The notes under the pieces were generated by a model. The model was not told the DNA's origin and made no database searches. It saw nothing but the letters and a program-made list of their open reading frames with translations. 64,000 nucleotides of DNA from JAJDXW01 sp965214795 (lineage in GTDB: Bacteria; Pseudomonadota; Gammaproteobacteria; HK1). The translations under genes and the position numbers were made by a program. The stretch covers positions 620,001-684,000 of the forward strand of contig OZ243976.1 in the NCBI GenBank assembly GCA_965214795.1, written 5' to 3'. Positions 53,901 through 61,532 of the stretch are shown in pieces; position 1 is the first letter of the stretch, and each line of letters begins with the position of its first letter.

Positions 53901-54575
53901 GGGCTCATGCTGGTGTACGGGCAGCCGAAGACCCATTCGGAGTACATCCAGGCTACCAGCCGGGTGGGGCGGGACGACCGGCGCCCCGGACTGGTGGTGA
54001 CTCTCTACAACGTGCACAAGCCGCGCGACCGTTCCCACTACGAGCGTTTCCGCCACTACCACGAGACCTTCTACCGCTCGGTCGAGGTCGCGAGCGTGAC
54101 GCCGTTCGCCGCGCGGGCGCTGGACCGCGGCTTCGCGGGGGCGCTGGTAGCGCTCGCCCGCCACACAAGGCCGGCGATGACCCCGCCGGCCGGGGTGGGG
54201 GCGATCGAGGTGGAACGGACCGCGCTCGAACGGCGGTTGCTCGACGTGTTTGCGGCCCGGCTCGATGAACAGCCCTTCGAGGATGAAGCCGAGCGCAACG
54301 AACGACTGCGCAGCGTCCGGAACCGGATCGGCGGTCTGCTCGATTCCTGGCGCGCCATATTCGACGACTATCGGGCGGATGGGGTGTCGATGCGGTATCA
54401 GCGACATGAAGCGTCGGGCGGGCAGCCCCTTCTTCGGGAAATGCTCGACACCGGTTTCGAGTCTCACCACCACCGGAAGTTCCGCACCAACCGTTCGCTT
54501 CGCGACGTGGAGCCGCAGGTGAACCTGTTTCTGCGGGATCTGTCGAGCCGGCTGAGCGGAGATGGCGGCGCATGA
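50983..54575 (+). pseudogene. drmA: DISARM drmA helicase with a 2-bp frameshift near the 5' end
   Basis: The GTG at 50983, after GGAGG, opens a frame with the DrmA N-terminus (EIVRALRLDLVGPWAGHPLA, LPGWVRPSNWYL). At 51120-51126 the dinucleotide TC is duplicated (TACCTCTCACC instead of TACCTCACC). The rest, TGFLVPRGAPAEQRGDADVD onward, is in another frame, open to 54575. Helicase motifs follow: Walker A FFPTGGGKTEAYLGLA, DELH in LVIQDELHLISGP, KIVASTATVRHA, and motif VI YIQATSRVGRDDRRPG. DrmA with DrmB forms the DISARM core that senses unmodified DNA ends. Residues near the start of the second frame form a long acidic Gly-rich loop. Confidence 0.85.
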
Positions 54576-54605
54576 GGGGCAGCGGCGTATGAAGAGCCGA
54601 GGCAC

Positions 54606-55604
54606 ATGAACGGCAAAGCGCATGGGCAGTTGCGCCGCGGCCAGGTGATCACCACCTTCGGCCCGGGCGCCCTCATCGACCTGCCCGACGACTCCGCGAT
54701 CGTGGGCGGTCTCGATACCTGGGGGAGTGAGGCGAACCTGCAGCAAATCGACGAGCCGCGCCTCACGGCCAAGCTCCGCAATATGACCGGCGTCCCCAAC
54801 CCACGCCTCTATGCTCCGCCTCCCGAGCCCGAAGGATGGCTGGAACGGCAGCGGGGGATCGGCGCGTGGCGCTTCCCCGAGTGGTACGTCGTGCAGGAGT
54901 CCGGTTCCGCGGCCGGGTCGAGAGTGCGTTCGCGGCGGCTGGTTCCGCGTGTCGCCCTTACCAACGGACGCTACGACAAGAAGCCGGTCGTCGCGACGCG
55001 ATTCGTCCGCGCCTGCCGGAGAGGCCACGTCGATGACATCGACTGGTATCGGTTCGTCCACGGGCCGGACGATCCGTGTCGCCGGTCGTTGTGGCTTGAC
55101 GAGCGCGGCACCAGCGGCGACCTCGCGGAGCAGATCGTGCGCTGCGAGTGCGGCAAGTCGCGGCGCATGCACGAGGCGGTGGACTTTGCGAGCTATCCGC
55201 TCGGAGTGTGCCGGGGTGCGAGACCCTGGCTCGGCCGCCATGCGAACGAGGAGTGCCGCGAGCCATGTCGGCTGTTGATCCGCACCGCCTCGAACGCCTG
55301 GTTTCCGCAGGTGGTGAGCGTCCTGTCTCTGCCGGATCGCGGCAGCGAGATCGATCAGGTGGTCGAGGGGCTGTGGGACCGCCTTCAAATCGTCAGGGAC
55401 GCTACCGCCCTCGGGGTGATGAAGAGCTTCCCCGACGTGGCGAACGCCTTGGCGCCGTTCTCCGACGAGGAAGTGCTGGACGCGATCGCGGCCCGGAGTT
55501 CGGGCGGTGCAGCCACCGAACGTCCCATCAAGCACGTGGAGCTGGATGCGTTGCTGGCCGTCCCGGAAGGCTATGGCGACGACATTCGGTTGCCGGATGC
55601 GTAA
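54606..55604 (+). CDS. drmB: DISARM drmB (DUF1998), C-terminally truncated
   Basis: 332 residues from the ATG at 54606. The N-terminus KAHGQLRRGQVITTFGPGAL and IDLPDDSAIVGGLDTWGSEA are typical of DrmB. A zinc-like Cys set is seen in VRACRRGHVDDIDWY and VRCECGKSRRMHEA. Full DrmB proteins are about 600 residues and end in the DUF1998 domain. Here the frame stops after VPEGYGDDIRLPDA and nothing further is found in other frames; the next recognisable gene starts at 55788. The protein would lack DUF1998. Confidence 0.82.
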   Translation: MNGKAHGQLRRGQVITTFGPGALIDLPDDSAIVGGLDTWGSEANLQQIDEPRLTAKLRNMTGVPNPRLYAPPPEPEGWLERQRGIGAWRFPEWYVVQESGSAAGSRVRSRRLVPRVALTNGRYDKKPVVATRFVRACRRGHVDDIDWYRFVHGPDDPCRRSLWLDERGTSGDLAEQIVRCECGKSRRMHEAVDFASYPLGVCRGARPWLGRHANEECREPCRLLIRTASNAWFPQVVSVLSLPDRGSEIDQVVEGLWDRLQIVRDATALGVMKSFPDVANALAPFSDEEVLDAIAARSSGGAATERPIKHVELDALLAVPEGYGDDIRLPDA

Positions 55605-55787
55605 AGAGGGCAGTGCGGTGTGAGGACGACCGGTCGGCCAAGCGCTCCGATCGGTGGGACCTCACTTGAGCGGACAGGAAACGGGAGCAATTCGAGGCCA
55701 TGGTTGCCGCCACGCCCGTCGAGCCGCTCGCACGGCTTGAGGAGGCGTTGGCTCCCCCCGATCCGCCGGATGTGTTCTCATTGCAAG

Positions 55788-57014
55788 ATGCTGAAGCCAC
55801 CCACGACAGCCGCACTCGAGCCTCGCACGATTGCCCGCGTCGCCCTGCGGAACTACAAGAGCATCGCTGCGTGCGACATCGAGCTGGCCCCGCTGTCGAT
55901 ACTTGTCGGGCCGAACGGCGCCGGCAAGAGTAACTTCCTCGACGCGCTGCGCTTTACCTCGCAGGCTCTCCGGTTCTCCCTCGACCATGCGATCCGCGAG
56001 CGCGGCGGCATCAATGAGGTGCGACGGCGGTCGCGAGGCCATCCCAATCACTTCGGCATCCGTCTCGATTTCCGGCTTCCCGAGTCGTCCGGCTGGTACG
56101 CATTCGAAGTCGGCGCCAAGCCGCAAGGCCGATACATCGTTCGGAAAGAGGAGTGCGTGGCGGTGTCCAAGGATCGGGATCGGTCGGGATCGTTCCGGGT
56201 CGAGAACGGACAGACGGTCGCCAGCTCGTTCGCCCACCCCCCCGGGGCCGGAAGCGACCGCCTGTACCTCATGCAGGTAGCCGGCTATCCGGCGTTCCGC
56301 CCGGTATACGATGCCTTGGCCGGGATGGGTTTCTACAACTTCCACCCCGAGCAGATCCGCGAGCTCCAGTCGCCGGACCCGGGCGATCTCCTCAAGCCGG
56401 ACGGGAGCAATATCGCAAGCGTTCTGGCGAGCCTGAAGGCGGGCTCGCCCGAGAGCGCGGAGCGCATGGTCCGGTACCTCTCCAAGGTTGTCCCGGGAAC
56501 GGTGGGCATGGAGCCGAAGACCGTGGGACCCAAGCTGACCTTGGAGTTTCGTCAGGAGGTGCGGGGCGACCGCCACCCATGGAGATTTCTCGCAAACAAC
56601 GTATCGGACGGAACCCTGCGGGTTCTCGGGGTGCTCGTAGCGCTCTATCAGGGGTCCGGGATGGAGTCGGGAAATGCCATGCTGGTGGGCATCGAAGAGC
56701 CGGAAGGCGCCCTCCATCCCGCCGCGGCGGGGGTGCTGACGGATGTGCTTCTCGAGGCGAGCGGGCGTGTGCAGGTGGTCGTCACCAGCCATAGCGCCGA
56801 CCTGCTCGATCGAGACACGATTCCACTGGAGTCGATTGTGGCCGTGGTCTCGAAGGATGGAGAGACGCGGCTCGCCCCGCTCGACGACACGGGCCGAGCA
56901 ATGCTTCGGGATCACCTGTTCACGGCCGGGGAGCTGCTCCGCATCGATCAGCTCTCCCCGAACCCCGAGCTGTCGATGCCAAGGCAGTTGAACCTCTTCC
57001 GCAGCGAGGCATAA
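55788..57014 (+). CDS. AAA ATPase (AAA_21 type), partner of DUF4276 protein
   Basis: 408 residues from the ATG at 55788. It begins RTIARVALRNYKSIAACDIE with Walker A LVGPNGAGKSNFLDALRF. It has an ABC-like signature in NNVSDGTLRVLGVLVALY, Walker B MLVGIEEPEGALHPAAAG and an H-loop VVVTSHSADLLDRD. Such RecF-like ATPases commonly pair with TOPRIM or DUF4276 proteins in anti-phage modules. The next gene starts three bases after its stop. The first codons are duplicated at 50823, suggesting that a second copy once stood before drmA. Confidence 0.85.
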   Translation: MLKPPTTAALEPRTIARVALRNYKSIAACDIELAPLSILVGPNGAGKSNFLDALRFTSQALRFSLDHAIRERGGINEVRRRSRGHPNHFGIRLDFRLPESSGWYAFEVGAKPQGRYIVRKEECVAVSKDRDRSGSFRVENGQTVASSFAHPPGAGSDRLYLMQVAGYPAFRPVYDALAGMGFYNFHPEQIRELQSPDPGDLLKPDGSNIASVLASLKAGSPESAERMVRYLSKVVPGTVGMEPKTVGPKLTLEFRQEVRGDRHPWRFLANNVSDGTLRVLGVLVALYQGSGMESGNAMLVGIEEPEGALHPAAAGVLTDVLLEASGRVQVVVTSHSADLLDRDTIPLESIVAVVSKDGETRLAPLDDTGRAMLRDHLFTAGELLRIDQLSPNPELSMPRQLNLFRSEA

Positions 57015-57017
57015 TCG

Positions 57018-57374
57018 TTGGCGAAGATCGCCGCCATCGTCGAAGGGAACGGCGAAGTAGAAGCCGTTCCCGTACTGATTCGACGAATTGCCTTGGAGGT
57101 GGCTCCGCTTTCCCCGCCGACCGTATTGAGGCCAATCCGGATACGCCGCCATCGAATACTCAAGGAGGGCGAGCTGGAGCGGTATGTCCGCCTGGCGTCG
57201 GCTCGGGTCGAGGAAGGCGGCCGCATCCTGATCTTGCTGGATGCGAACGGCGATTGCCCGGCCGAAATCGGGCCGGCTATCCTGGAACGAGCCCGGGCGG
57301 TGGGCTCCGGCCGTCGCATCGAAGCCGTTCTCGCAAAATGCGAGCATGGCTCGGGATCACGGTCGAGCCGGTGA
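57018..57374 (+). CDS. DUF4276 (TOPRIM-like) protein, truncated
   Basis: A TTG start at 57018 gives KIAAIVEGNGEVEAVPVLIR, with the Glu-containing VEG-x-x-E motif of TOPRIM-like folds, and later GGRILILLDANGDCPAEIGP with the acidic D-x-D-like site. Relatives are about 200-230 residues. Here family similarity ends at RIEAVLAK near 57340, and the last 11 codons come from the neighbouring, opposite-strand dehydrogenase remnant. The effector is probably inactive, leaving the ATPase without its partner. Confidence 0.78.
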   Translation: MAKIAAIVEGNGEVEAVPVLIRRIALEVAPLSPPTVLRPIRIRRHRILKEGELERYVRLASARVEEGGRILILLDANGDCPAEIGPAILERARAVGSGRRIEAVLAKCEHGSGSRSSR

Positions 57375-57895
57375 AGGTCAGGTCGCGAAGGTAGAACGTG
57401 CGCAGATCGAACAGGACGATGGGACCGGCGATGGCCCCCGAGCAGGTGTAGCGCCCGCCCCGTTCCAGACCGTTGATGAAGCTCGGCCAACAGGGTCCGC
57501 CGACGATGTCGGCGACGACCGTCACCCTTTCCCCGCGCAGCGCTTGGCGGAAGTCTCCCGGGGCGCGCGGCAGGATCGCGTCCGGGCCGAGACGGGCCAC
57601 CTCGGCGTGCTTGGCGCCGGAGGCCATCGCGATCACCCGCGCGCTTCGACGTTTGGCAAGCTGGACCTACGCGCCCCCCACGCCGCCGCAGGCACCGGGG
57701 ACGAGGACCGTGTCGCCAAGCTCCCACGTTCGCGCGGTTCAGCATGCCTTCCGCCGTTGTGCAGGAGCAGGAGAAGGTGGCCAGCTCGGCATCCGTCAGC
57801 CCGGAATCGACAATCGCCACGTTGCGCGCGTCGCACTTGGTGTACTCGGCGAAACCCCCATCGATCTCCGACCCGAAGTAGACGGCCTTGTTCAT
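57365..57895 (-). pseudogene. MDR alcohol dehydrogenase/quinone reductase remnant
   Basis: On the minus strand, parts of one dehydrogenase lie in different frames: EIDGGFAEYTKCDARNVAIV and CTTAEGMLNRANV (57870-57725), a Rossmann segment PGACGGVGG (about 57690), AKHAEVARLGPDAILPRAPG and VVADIVGGPCWPSFINGLER, then LRDLTFTGSTVIP (to about 57365). The N-terminal catalytic third and the C-terminus are missing. Its 3' end is fused to the DUF4276 gene, so this point marks one edge of the defence island. Confidence 0.82.
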
Positions 57896-57994
57896 GATCG
57901 GGTTCGTCCACCCGAACCCGAAACCCCACTCTGACCCCGATTTCCCCTACCATGGATACCGATGCAAGGTGCGGGCGGGAGGAGAACCGGACAC

Positions 57995-58828
57995 ATGAAG
58001 TACGTGCTGATCACGGGCGCGGCGGGCCTCATCGGGACCGGTCTCCGGGAGAACTTCCAGGGCCGGTACCGGCTGCGGCTGAGCGACGCGCGGACGCCGG
58101 AGGGCCTCCGCGACGATGAGGAGTTCGTCAAGGCGGACCTCCGCGACTTCGAGGCGGTGCAGCGGACCGCCGAGGGGGTGGACGCGGTGGTGCACCTGGG
58201 CGGCATCGCGAGCGAGGACACCTGGGAGGCGATCCGGGACATCAACATCGACGGGACCTACAACGTCTTCGAGTCCGCCCGCCGGTCGGGAGCGAAGCGG
58301 GTGATCTACGCGAGCAGCGTGCATGCGGTGGGCTTCTATCCGCGGAGCCGGAAGATCGGCCCCGACGTGACCGTGCTCCCGGACAGTCGCTACGGGGTGA
58401 GCAAGTCGTTCGGCGAGGCGATCGGCGCCCTCTACGCGAACAAGTACGATCTCGAGGTGATGGCGGTGCGCATCGGCAACGCTTATCCGGAACCCATCGA
58501 CGAGCGCCGCCTCAGCATCTGGACGAGCCACCGCGACCTCGCCCAGCTCATCGGCATCGGGCTCGACCACCCGGACCTCGCGTTCGAGATCGTGTACGGG
58601 GTCTCCGGCAACACCCGCTCCTGGTGGGACAACGCGGGGGCGGAGCGCCTCGGCTACCGGCCGGAGGACAACGCGGAGGACTGGGCGGAAACGGTCATGG
58701 CCACCGCGCCCGAGGATCCGGGCTCACCGGGGGCCGACGTCCAGGGCGGGGCGTTCGCCCGGCTCGAGAGCGGCGCCGGGCTTCCCACGGACGACAATGA
58801 CGAACAGAGGGAGGAGGATCCGCCATGA
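57995..58828 (+). CDS. NAD-dependent epimerase/dehydratase, uronate dehydrogenase-like
   Basis: 277 residues from the ATG at 57995 after GGGAGGAGA. Extended SDR features are TGAAGLIGTGLRENF (NAD binding), VVHLGGIASEDTWEAI, the catalytic Ser region IYASSVHAVGFYPR, and Tyr and Lys in YGVSKSFGEAIGALYA. The sequence IGNAYPEPIDERRLSIWTSH and a Trp-rich end resemble uronate dehydrogenases, which oxidise galacturonate or glucuronate to the lactone. The last about 40 residues are acidic low complexity. Its 3' end and the start of the next gene were copied to 30237-30665. The D-lyxose isomerase nearby supports a sugar-acid role. Confidence 0.85.
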   Translation: MKYVLITGAAGLIGTGLRENFQGRYRLRLSDARTPEGLRDDEEFVKADLRDFEAVQRTAEGVDAVVHLGGIASEDTWEAIRDINIDGTYNVFESARRSGAKRVIYASSVHAVGFYPRSRKIGPDVTVLPDSRYGVSKSFGEAIGALYANKYDLEVMAVRIGNAYPEPIDERRLSIWTSHRDLAQLIGIGLDHPDLAFEIVYGVSGNTRSWWDNAGAERLGYRPEDNAEDWAETVMATAPEDPGSPGADVQGGAFARLESGAGLPTDDNDEQREEDPP

Positions 58829-59382
58829 CCCTTCTCGCTGCCGGTCTCGCCCTCTTCGTCGTCCTGCACCTGATCCCGAGTGTTCCGCCCCTGCGCGCAC
58901 GCCTCGTGGCCCGCATGGGAGAGAGGCCGTACCGCGGGCTGTTCTCGCTCGTCGCGCTCGCGAGTCTCGTGATGGCGGTATGGGGCTTCTCGGCCGCCCC
59001 GTTCGAGCCCGTGTACTCGCCCCCGAGCTGGGGCCGCCACGCGGCTCTGGGTCTGGTGCCCGTCGCACTGGCCCTGTTTGCGGCCGCCAACATGCCGACT
59101 CGCATCCGAGCCGTCGTCCGGCACCCGATGCTGCTCGGACTCCTGCTGTGGGCGCTCGCCCATCTCGCCGCGAACGGCGACCTGCGCTCGGTCGCGCTCT
59201 TCGGGACGTTCGCCGCATTCGCGGTGGTAGCGACGGTGAGCGCGGTGGCGCGCGGGAAGCGGCCGCCCGCCGACCAGGCGCCGCGCCTCGCGCTCGATGC
59301 GGCGGCGTTGGTGGCCGGCCTCGTGCTCGCCGGCCTCCTCGCATACTTTCACGCCGCGCTGTTCGGGGTGCCGGTGCTGTAG
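58825..59382 (+). CDS. NnrU family membrane protein
   Basis: 185 residues with five to six membrane helices, starting MTLLAAGLALFVVLHLIPSV. The family blocks are RPYRGLFSLVALASLVMAVW and RHPMLLGLLLWALAHLAANG, followed by LRSVALFGTFAAFAV. NnrU was described as needed for nitric oxide/nitrite metabolism in denitrifiers; its biochemical role is unknown. It overlaps the epimerase gene by four bases (ATGA), so the two are coupled, although they are not functionally related in an obvious way. Confidence 0.88.
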   Translation: MTLLAAGLALFVVLHLIPSVPPLRARLVARMGERPYRGLFSLVALASLVMAVWGFSAAPFEPVYSPPSWGRHAALGLVPVALALFAAANMPTRIRAVVRHPMLLGLLLWALAHLAANGDLRSVALFGTFAAFAVVATVSAVARGKRPPADQAPRLALDAAALVAGLVLAGLLAYFHAALFGVPVL

Positions 59383-59673
59383 CCGCGATACCTCACCACT
59401 TTCCGTCCATGCGACCCGCTCCACGACCATGCCGACCGTACCCCCCGCCCGCCCGCGTGAGCGAAGCTCCATATTCGCGTTCGACCGTCAGGGACCGGGC
59501 AGCCACGAAGTCCGGCGTCACGTGCAAACCGGTCGGAAGGTCACGGTACCTCGCCACTCCGGAGATGTGGCATAGGGAACGCTCCGGGCCATTCTTCGAG
59601 AGGCCCGGAGAGGCCCGGAGCGGCGTTGACGATTTCCTTGGCTACCCGCCGAATTCCGAATGGGAGAGAGAAC

Positions 59674-60372
59674 ATGCTGCGCTCCGAGATCAATGCGCTG
59701 ATCCGCGATGCGGAGGCCTGCTTCGAGGCGGAGCGCTTCCGGCTGCCGCCGTTCGCCGCCTGGACCCCGGAGGACTGGGCGAATCCGGCCGGCGACATCT
59801 CGGAGATCATCGACTGCGGGCTCGGCTGGGACATCACCGACTTCGGCCTCGGCGAGTACCACACCTGCGGCCTCCTCCTCTTCACGATGCGAAACGGCCG
59901 GCTCGCGAACCTCAAGGCGGGGGTCGGCAAGACCTACTGCGAGAAGGCGATCATCCTCGACCCCGGCCAGCACTGCCCGGCCCACCACCACTGGATCAAG
60001 GTGGAGGACATCATCGTCCGGGCGGGCGGCACGATGGGGGTGGAGGTGCACAATGCCGCGGAGGACGGCTCCTTCGCCGATACGGACGTCGCCCTGAGCC
60101 TCGACGGCGTGCGTCGCAAGGTGCCGGCCGGCACCACCCTCGAGCTTGCGCCCGGCGAGAGCATCACCCTCGAGCCCGGCTGCTACCACAAGCTCACCGC
60201 GCCGAGGGGCCGGGTGCTGCTCGGCGAAGTGTCGGTGGTCAACGACGATGTGAACGACAACCGCTTCCACCAGCCGGTGGGACGCTTCCCCGAGATCGAG
60301 GAGGACGAGCCTCCCTACCGCCTCCTCGTCGGCGACTACGCGGCCCGCGCCCGTACCGGCACCGGCGCCTGA
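59674..60372 (+). CDS. D-lyxose ketol-isomerase
   Basis: 232 residues from the ATG at 59674, after GGGAGAGAAC. This is a cupin fold of the D-lyxose isomerase family: GLGWDITDFGLGEYHTCGLL, YCEKAIILDPGQHCPAHHHW, the metal-binding HCPAHHHWIKVEDIIV (His, His, Glu), and the last His in EPGCYHKLTAPRG. It interconverts D-lyxose and D-xylulose, or related ketoses, with a divalent metal. The bases 59383-59673 before it contain no gene. Confidence 0.87.
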   Translation: MLRSEINALIRDAEACFEAERFRLPPFAAWTPEDWANPAGDISEIIDCGLGWDITDFGLGEYHTCGLLLFTMRNGRLANLKAGVGKTYCEKAIILDPGQHCPAHHHWIKVEDIIVRAGGTMGVEVHNAAEDGSFADTDVALSLDGVRRKVPAGTTLELAPGESITLEPGCYHKLTAPRGRVLLGEVSVVNDDVNDNRFHQPVGRFPEIEEDEPPYRLLVGDYAARARTGTGA

Positions 60373-60870
60373 CGGACCTTCCGAGTCCCGCGCCGGCGCC
60401 GCGGCAGGATCATTTCACGCTGCGGCTTCGGTCCCTGGCAGGTCGATGAGATGGTCTCCTGCCTCACGTCCTTGCGTCCTGCACCCGGGCGCTGCACGAG
60501 CACACCGGCGGCGATGAGGCGGTGAGACGTTGAGGCGGTCCAGCGGCGAACCGCGACCACGGCCAGCCAGCGGCGGGCGGCGGCCAAGTACCACCGGAGC
60601 CCGACCTGCAAGTGCCGTCGTCCGGCCAGCGTGGAATGGTCCGGGCTCCAGGGCAGGATCATTTTTTGTCACGATCGGATGGCGTCGCCGGTGTGGAGTT
60701 GCCGTCTCTCGAGGTTGGTAGCGCCTCCGTGAGGCCGAAATCGGCACCTCGACAACGAAATGCTCTCCAGAATGGACCGCTGAACAGGCTTATTTCGCCC
60801 TTTGCCGGACAAAAAGCGAGTCCGGGCTCCAGAGAGACGGAAGTTGCTCCGATACGGGCGAGTCACTAGA
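60373..60870. other. Intergenic region, 0.5 kb, with repeats
   Basis: No gene is recognised. GGCAGGATCATTT occurs twice (60402 and 60651), and a diverged copy of repeat family B lies at 60773-60820. The sequence becomes AT-rich towards the RHH antitoxin fragment. Confidence 0.55.
60773..60820 (+). repeat. Dispersed repeat family B, copy 3 (diverged)
   Basis: TGGACCGCTGAACAGGCTTA, TTTCGCCC and TTGCCGGACAAAAAGCGAG correspond to copies at 10646 and 16612. Confidence 0.55.
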
Positions 60871-61035
60871 ATGAATTATAATTTCAGTGATTCGTTCCGG
60901 ACAGCAAGCATGAACCAGCTCACGATTCGAGGTTTTGACGAACTGGCCAGCCGTATCCGGCAGCTCGCGAGCCAGGAAGGCATCTCATTGAATCGAGCCG
61001 TGCTGAAGCTTCTCCACCGGGGAGCCCAAGACTGA
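60871..61035 (+). CDS. RHH (FitA-like) antitoxin, C-terminally truncated
   Basis: 54 residues from the ATG at 60871, or 41 from the ATG at 60910. The part MNQLTIRGFDELASRIRQLA and QEGISLNRAVLKLLHRGA is a complete ribbon-helix-helix DNA-binding domain. Full-length relatives continue about 30-40 residues with the toxin-binding tail; here the frame stops at AQD. No toxin follows; the next 500 bp contain a transposase remnant. Confidence 0.7.
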   Translation: MNYNFSDSFRTASMNQLTIRGFDELASRIRQLASQEGISLNRAVLKLLHRGAQD

Positions 61036-61189
61036 TCTATTCTCGGATGTCCTTGATGGCCGCCGGACAGCGTAGCTCCTTGATGCAGAATCTCTTTCTT
61101 CAGTTGACGACGACTTCGGGCGAAGAGATCCGTGATCGACATAATTCATTGAATTTATTGGACGCAGGCGAGAAAATAAATCAGCCTTG

Positions 61190-61442
61190 CCGGGGAGTCG
61201 GTCTGGATGCTCCAGTGCCCACGCACGAGCGCGAGGACGAGTTCGGCGGTGGCCTGTTCGAGAGGAAGCGAGGTCAGGCCGTGCTCGGCCTTGCCGGTCT
61301 TGGCGTTTCGCCGCTCGCGCTCGATGCGAAACGCCACCGTGCGATGGGGCAGACGGGCCTCGTTGGGGTGGTCGGTGAGGTCGAGCACCCAGCCGTTTCG
61401 CTTCTCGATGCGTCCGTGTCCCTTATTTCTTGGGGGCACGTC
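61190..61442 (-). pseudogene. ISAs1-type transposase remnant
   Basis: The reverse strand encodes KGHGRIEKR (the DKGHGRIE signature of H-repeat/ISAs1 transposases, with N for D), then HRTVAFRIERERRNAKTGKA, HGLTSLPLEQATAELVLALV and RGHWSIQTDS. The family continues with IEN.LHWVRD; here it ends and changes to unrelated residues. The N-terminal half is absent. Confidence 0.75.
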
Positions 61443-61532
61443 CATCCGACGATGTACTGGTATTCCAAGTGAACCAATCGGTCGGGGCGGGTCACGCGCG
61501 CATATCAAGACTGCACCACAAGAGGGTAGGTC

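Noticed and set aside
50481..55535. Very long open frame (about 1,680 codons) on the minus strand opposite drmA and drmB
   Set aside because: It is a shadow caused by high G+C in a strongly biased gene on the other strand; its residues are Arg/Pro/Gly-rich and show no family, while the plus strand has clear helicase motifs.
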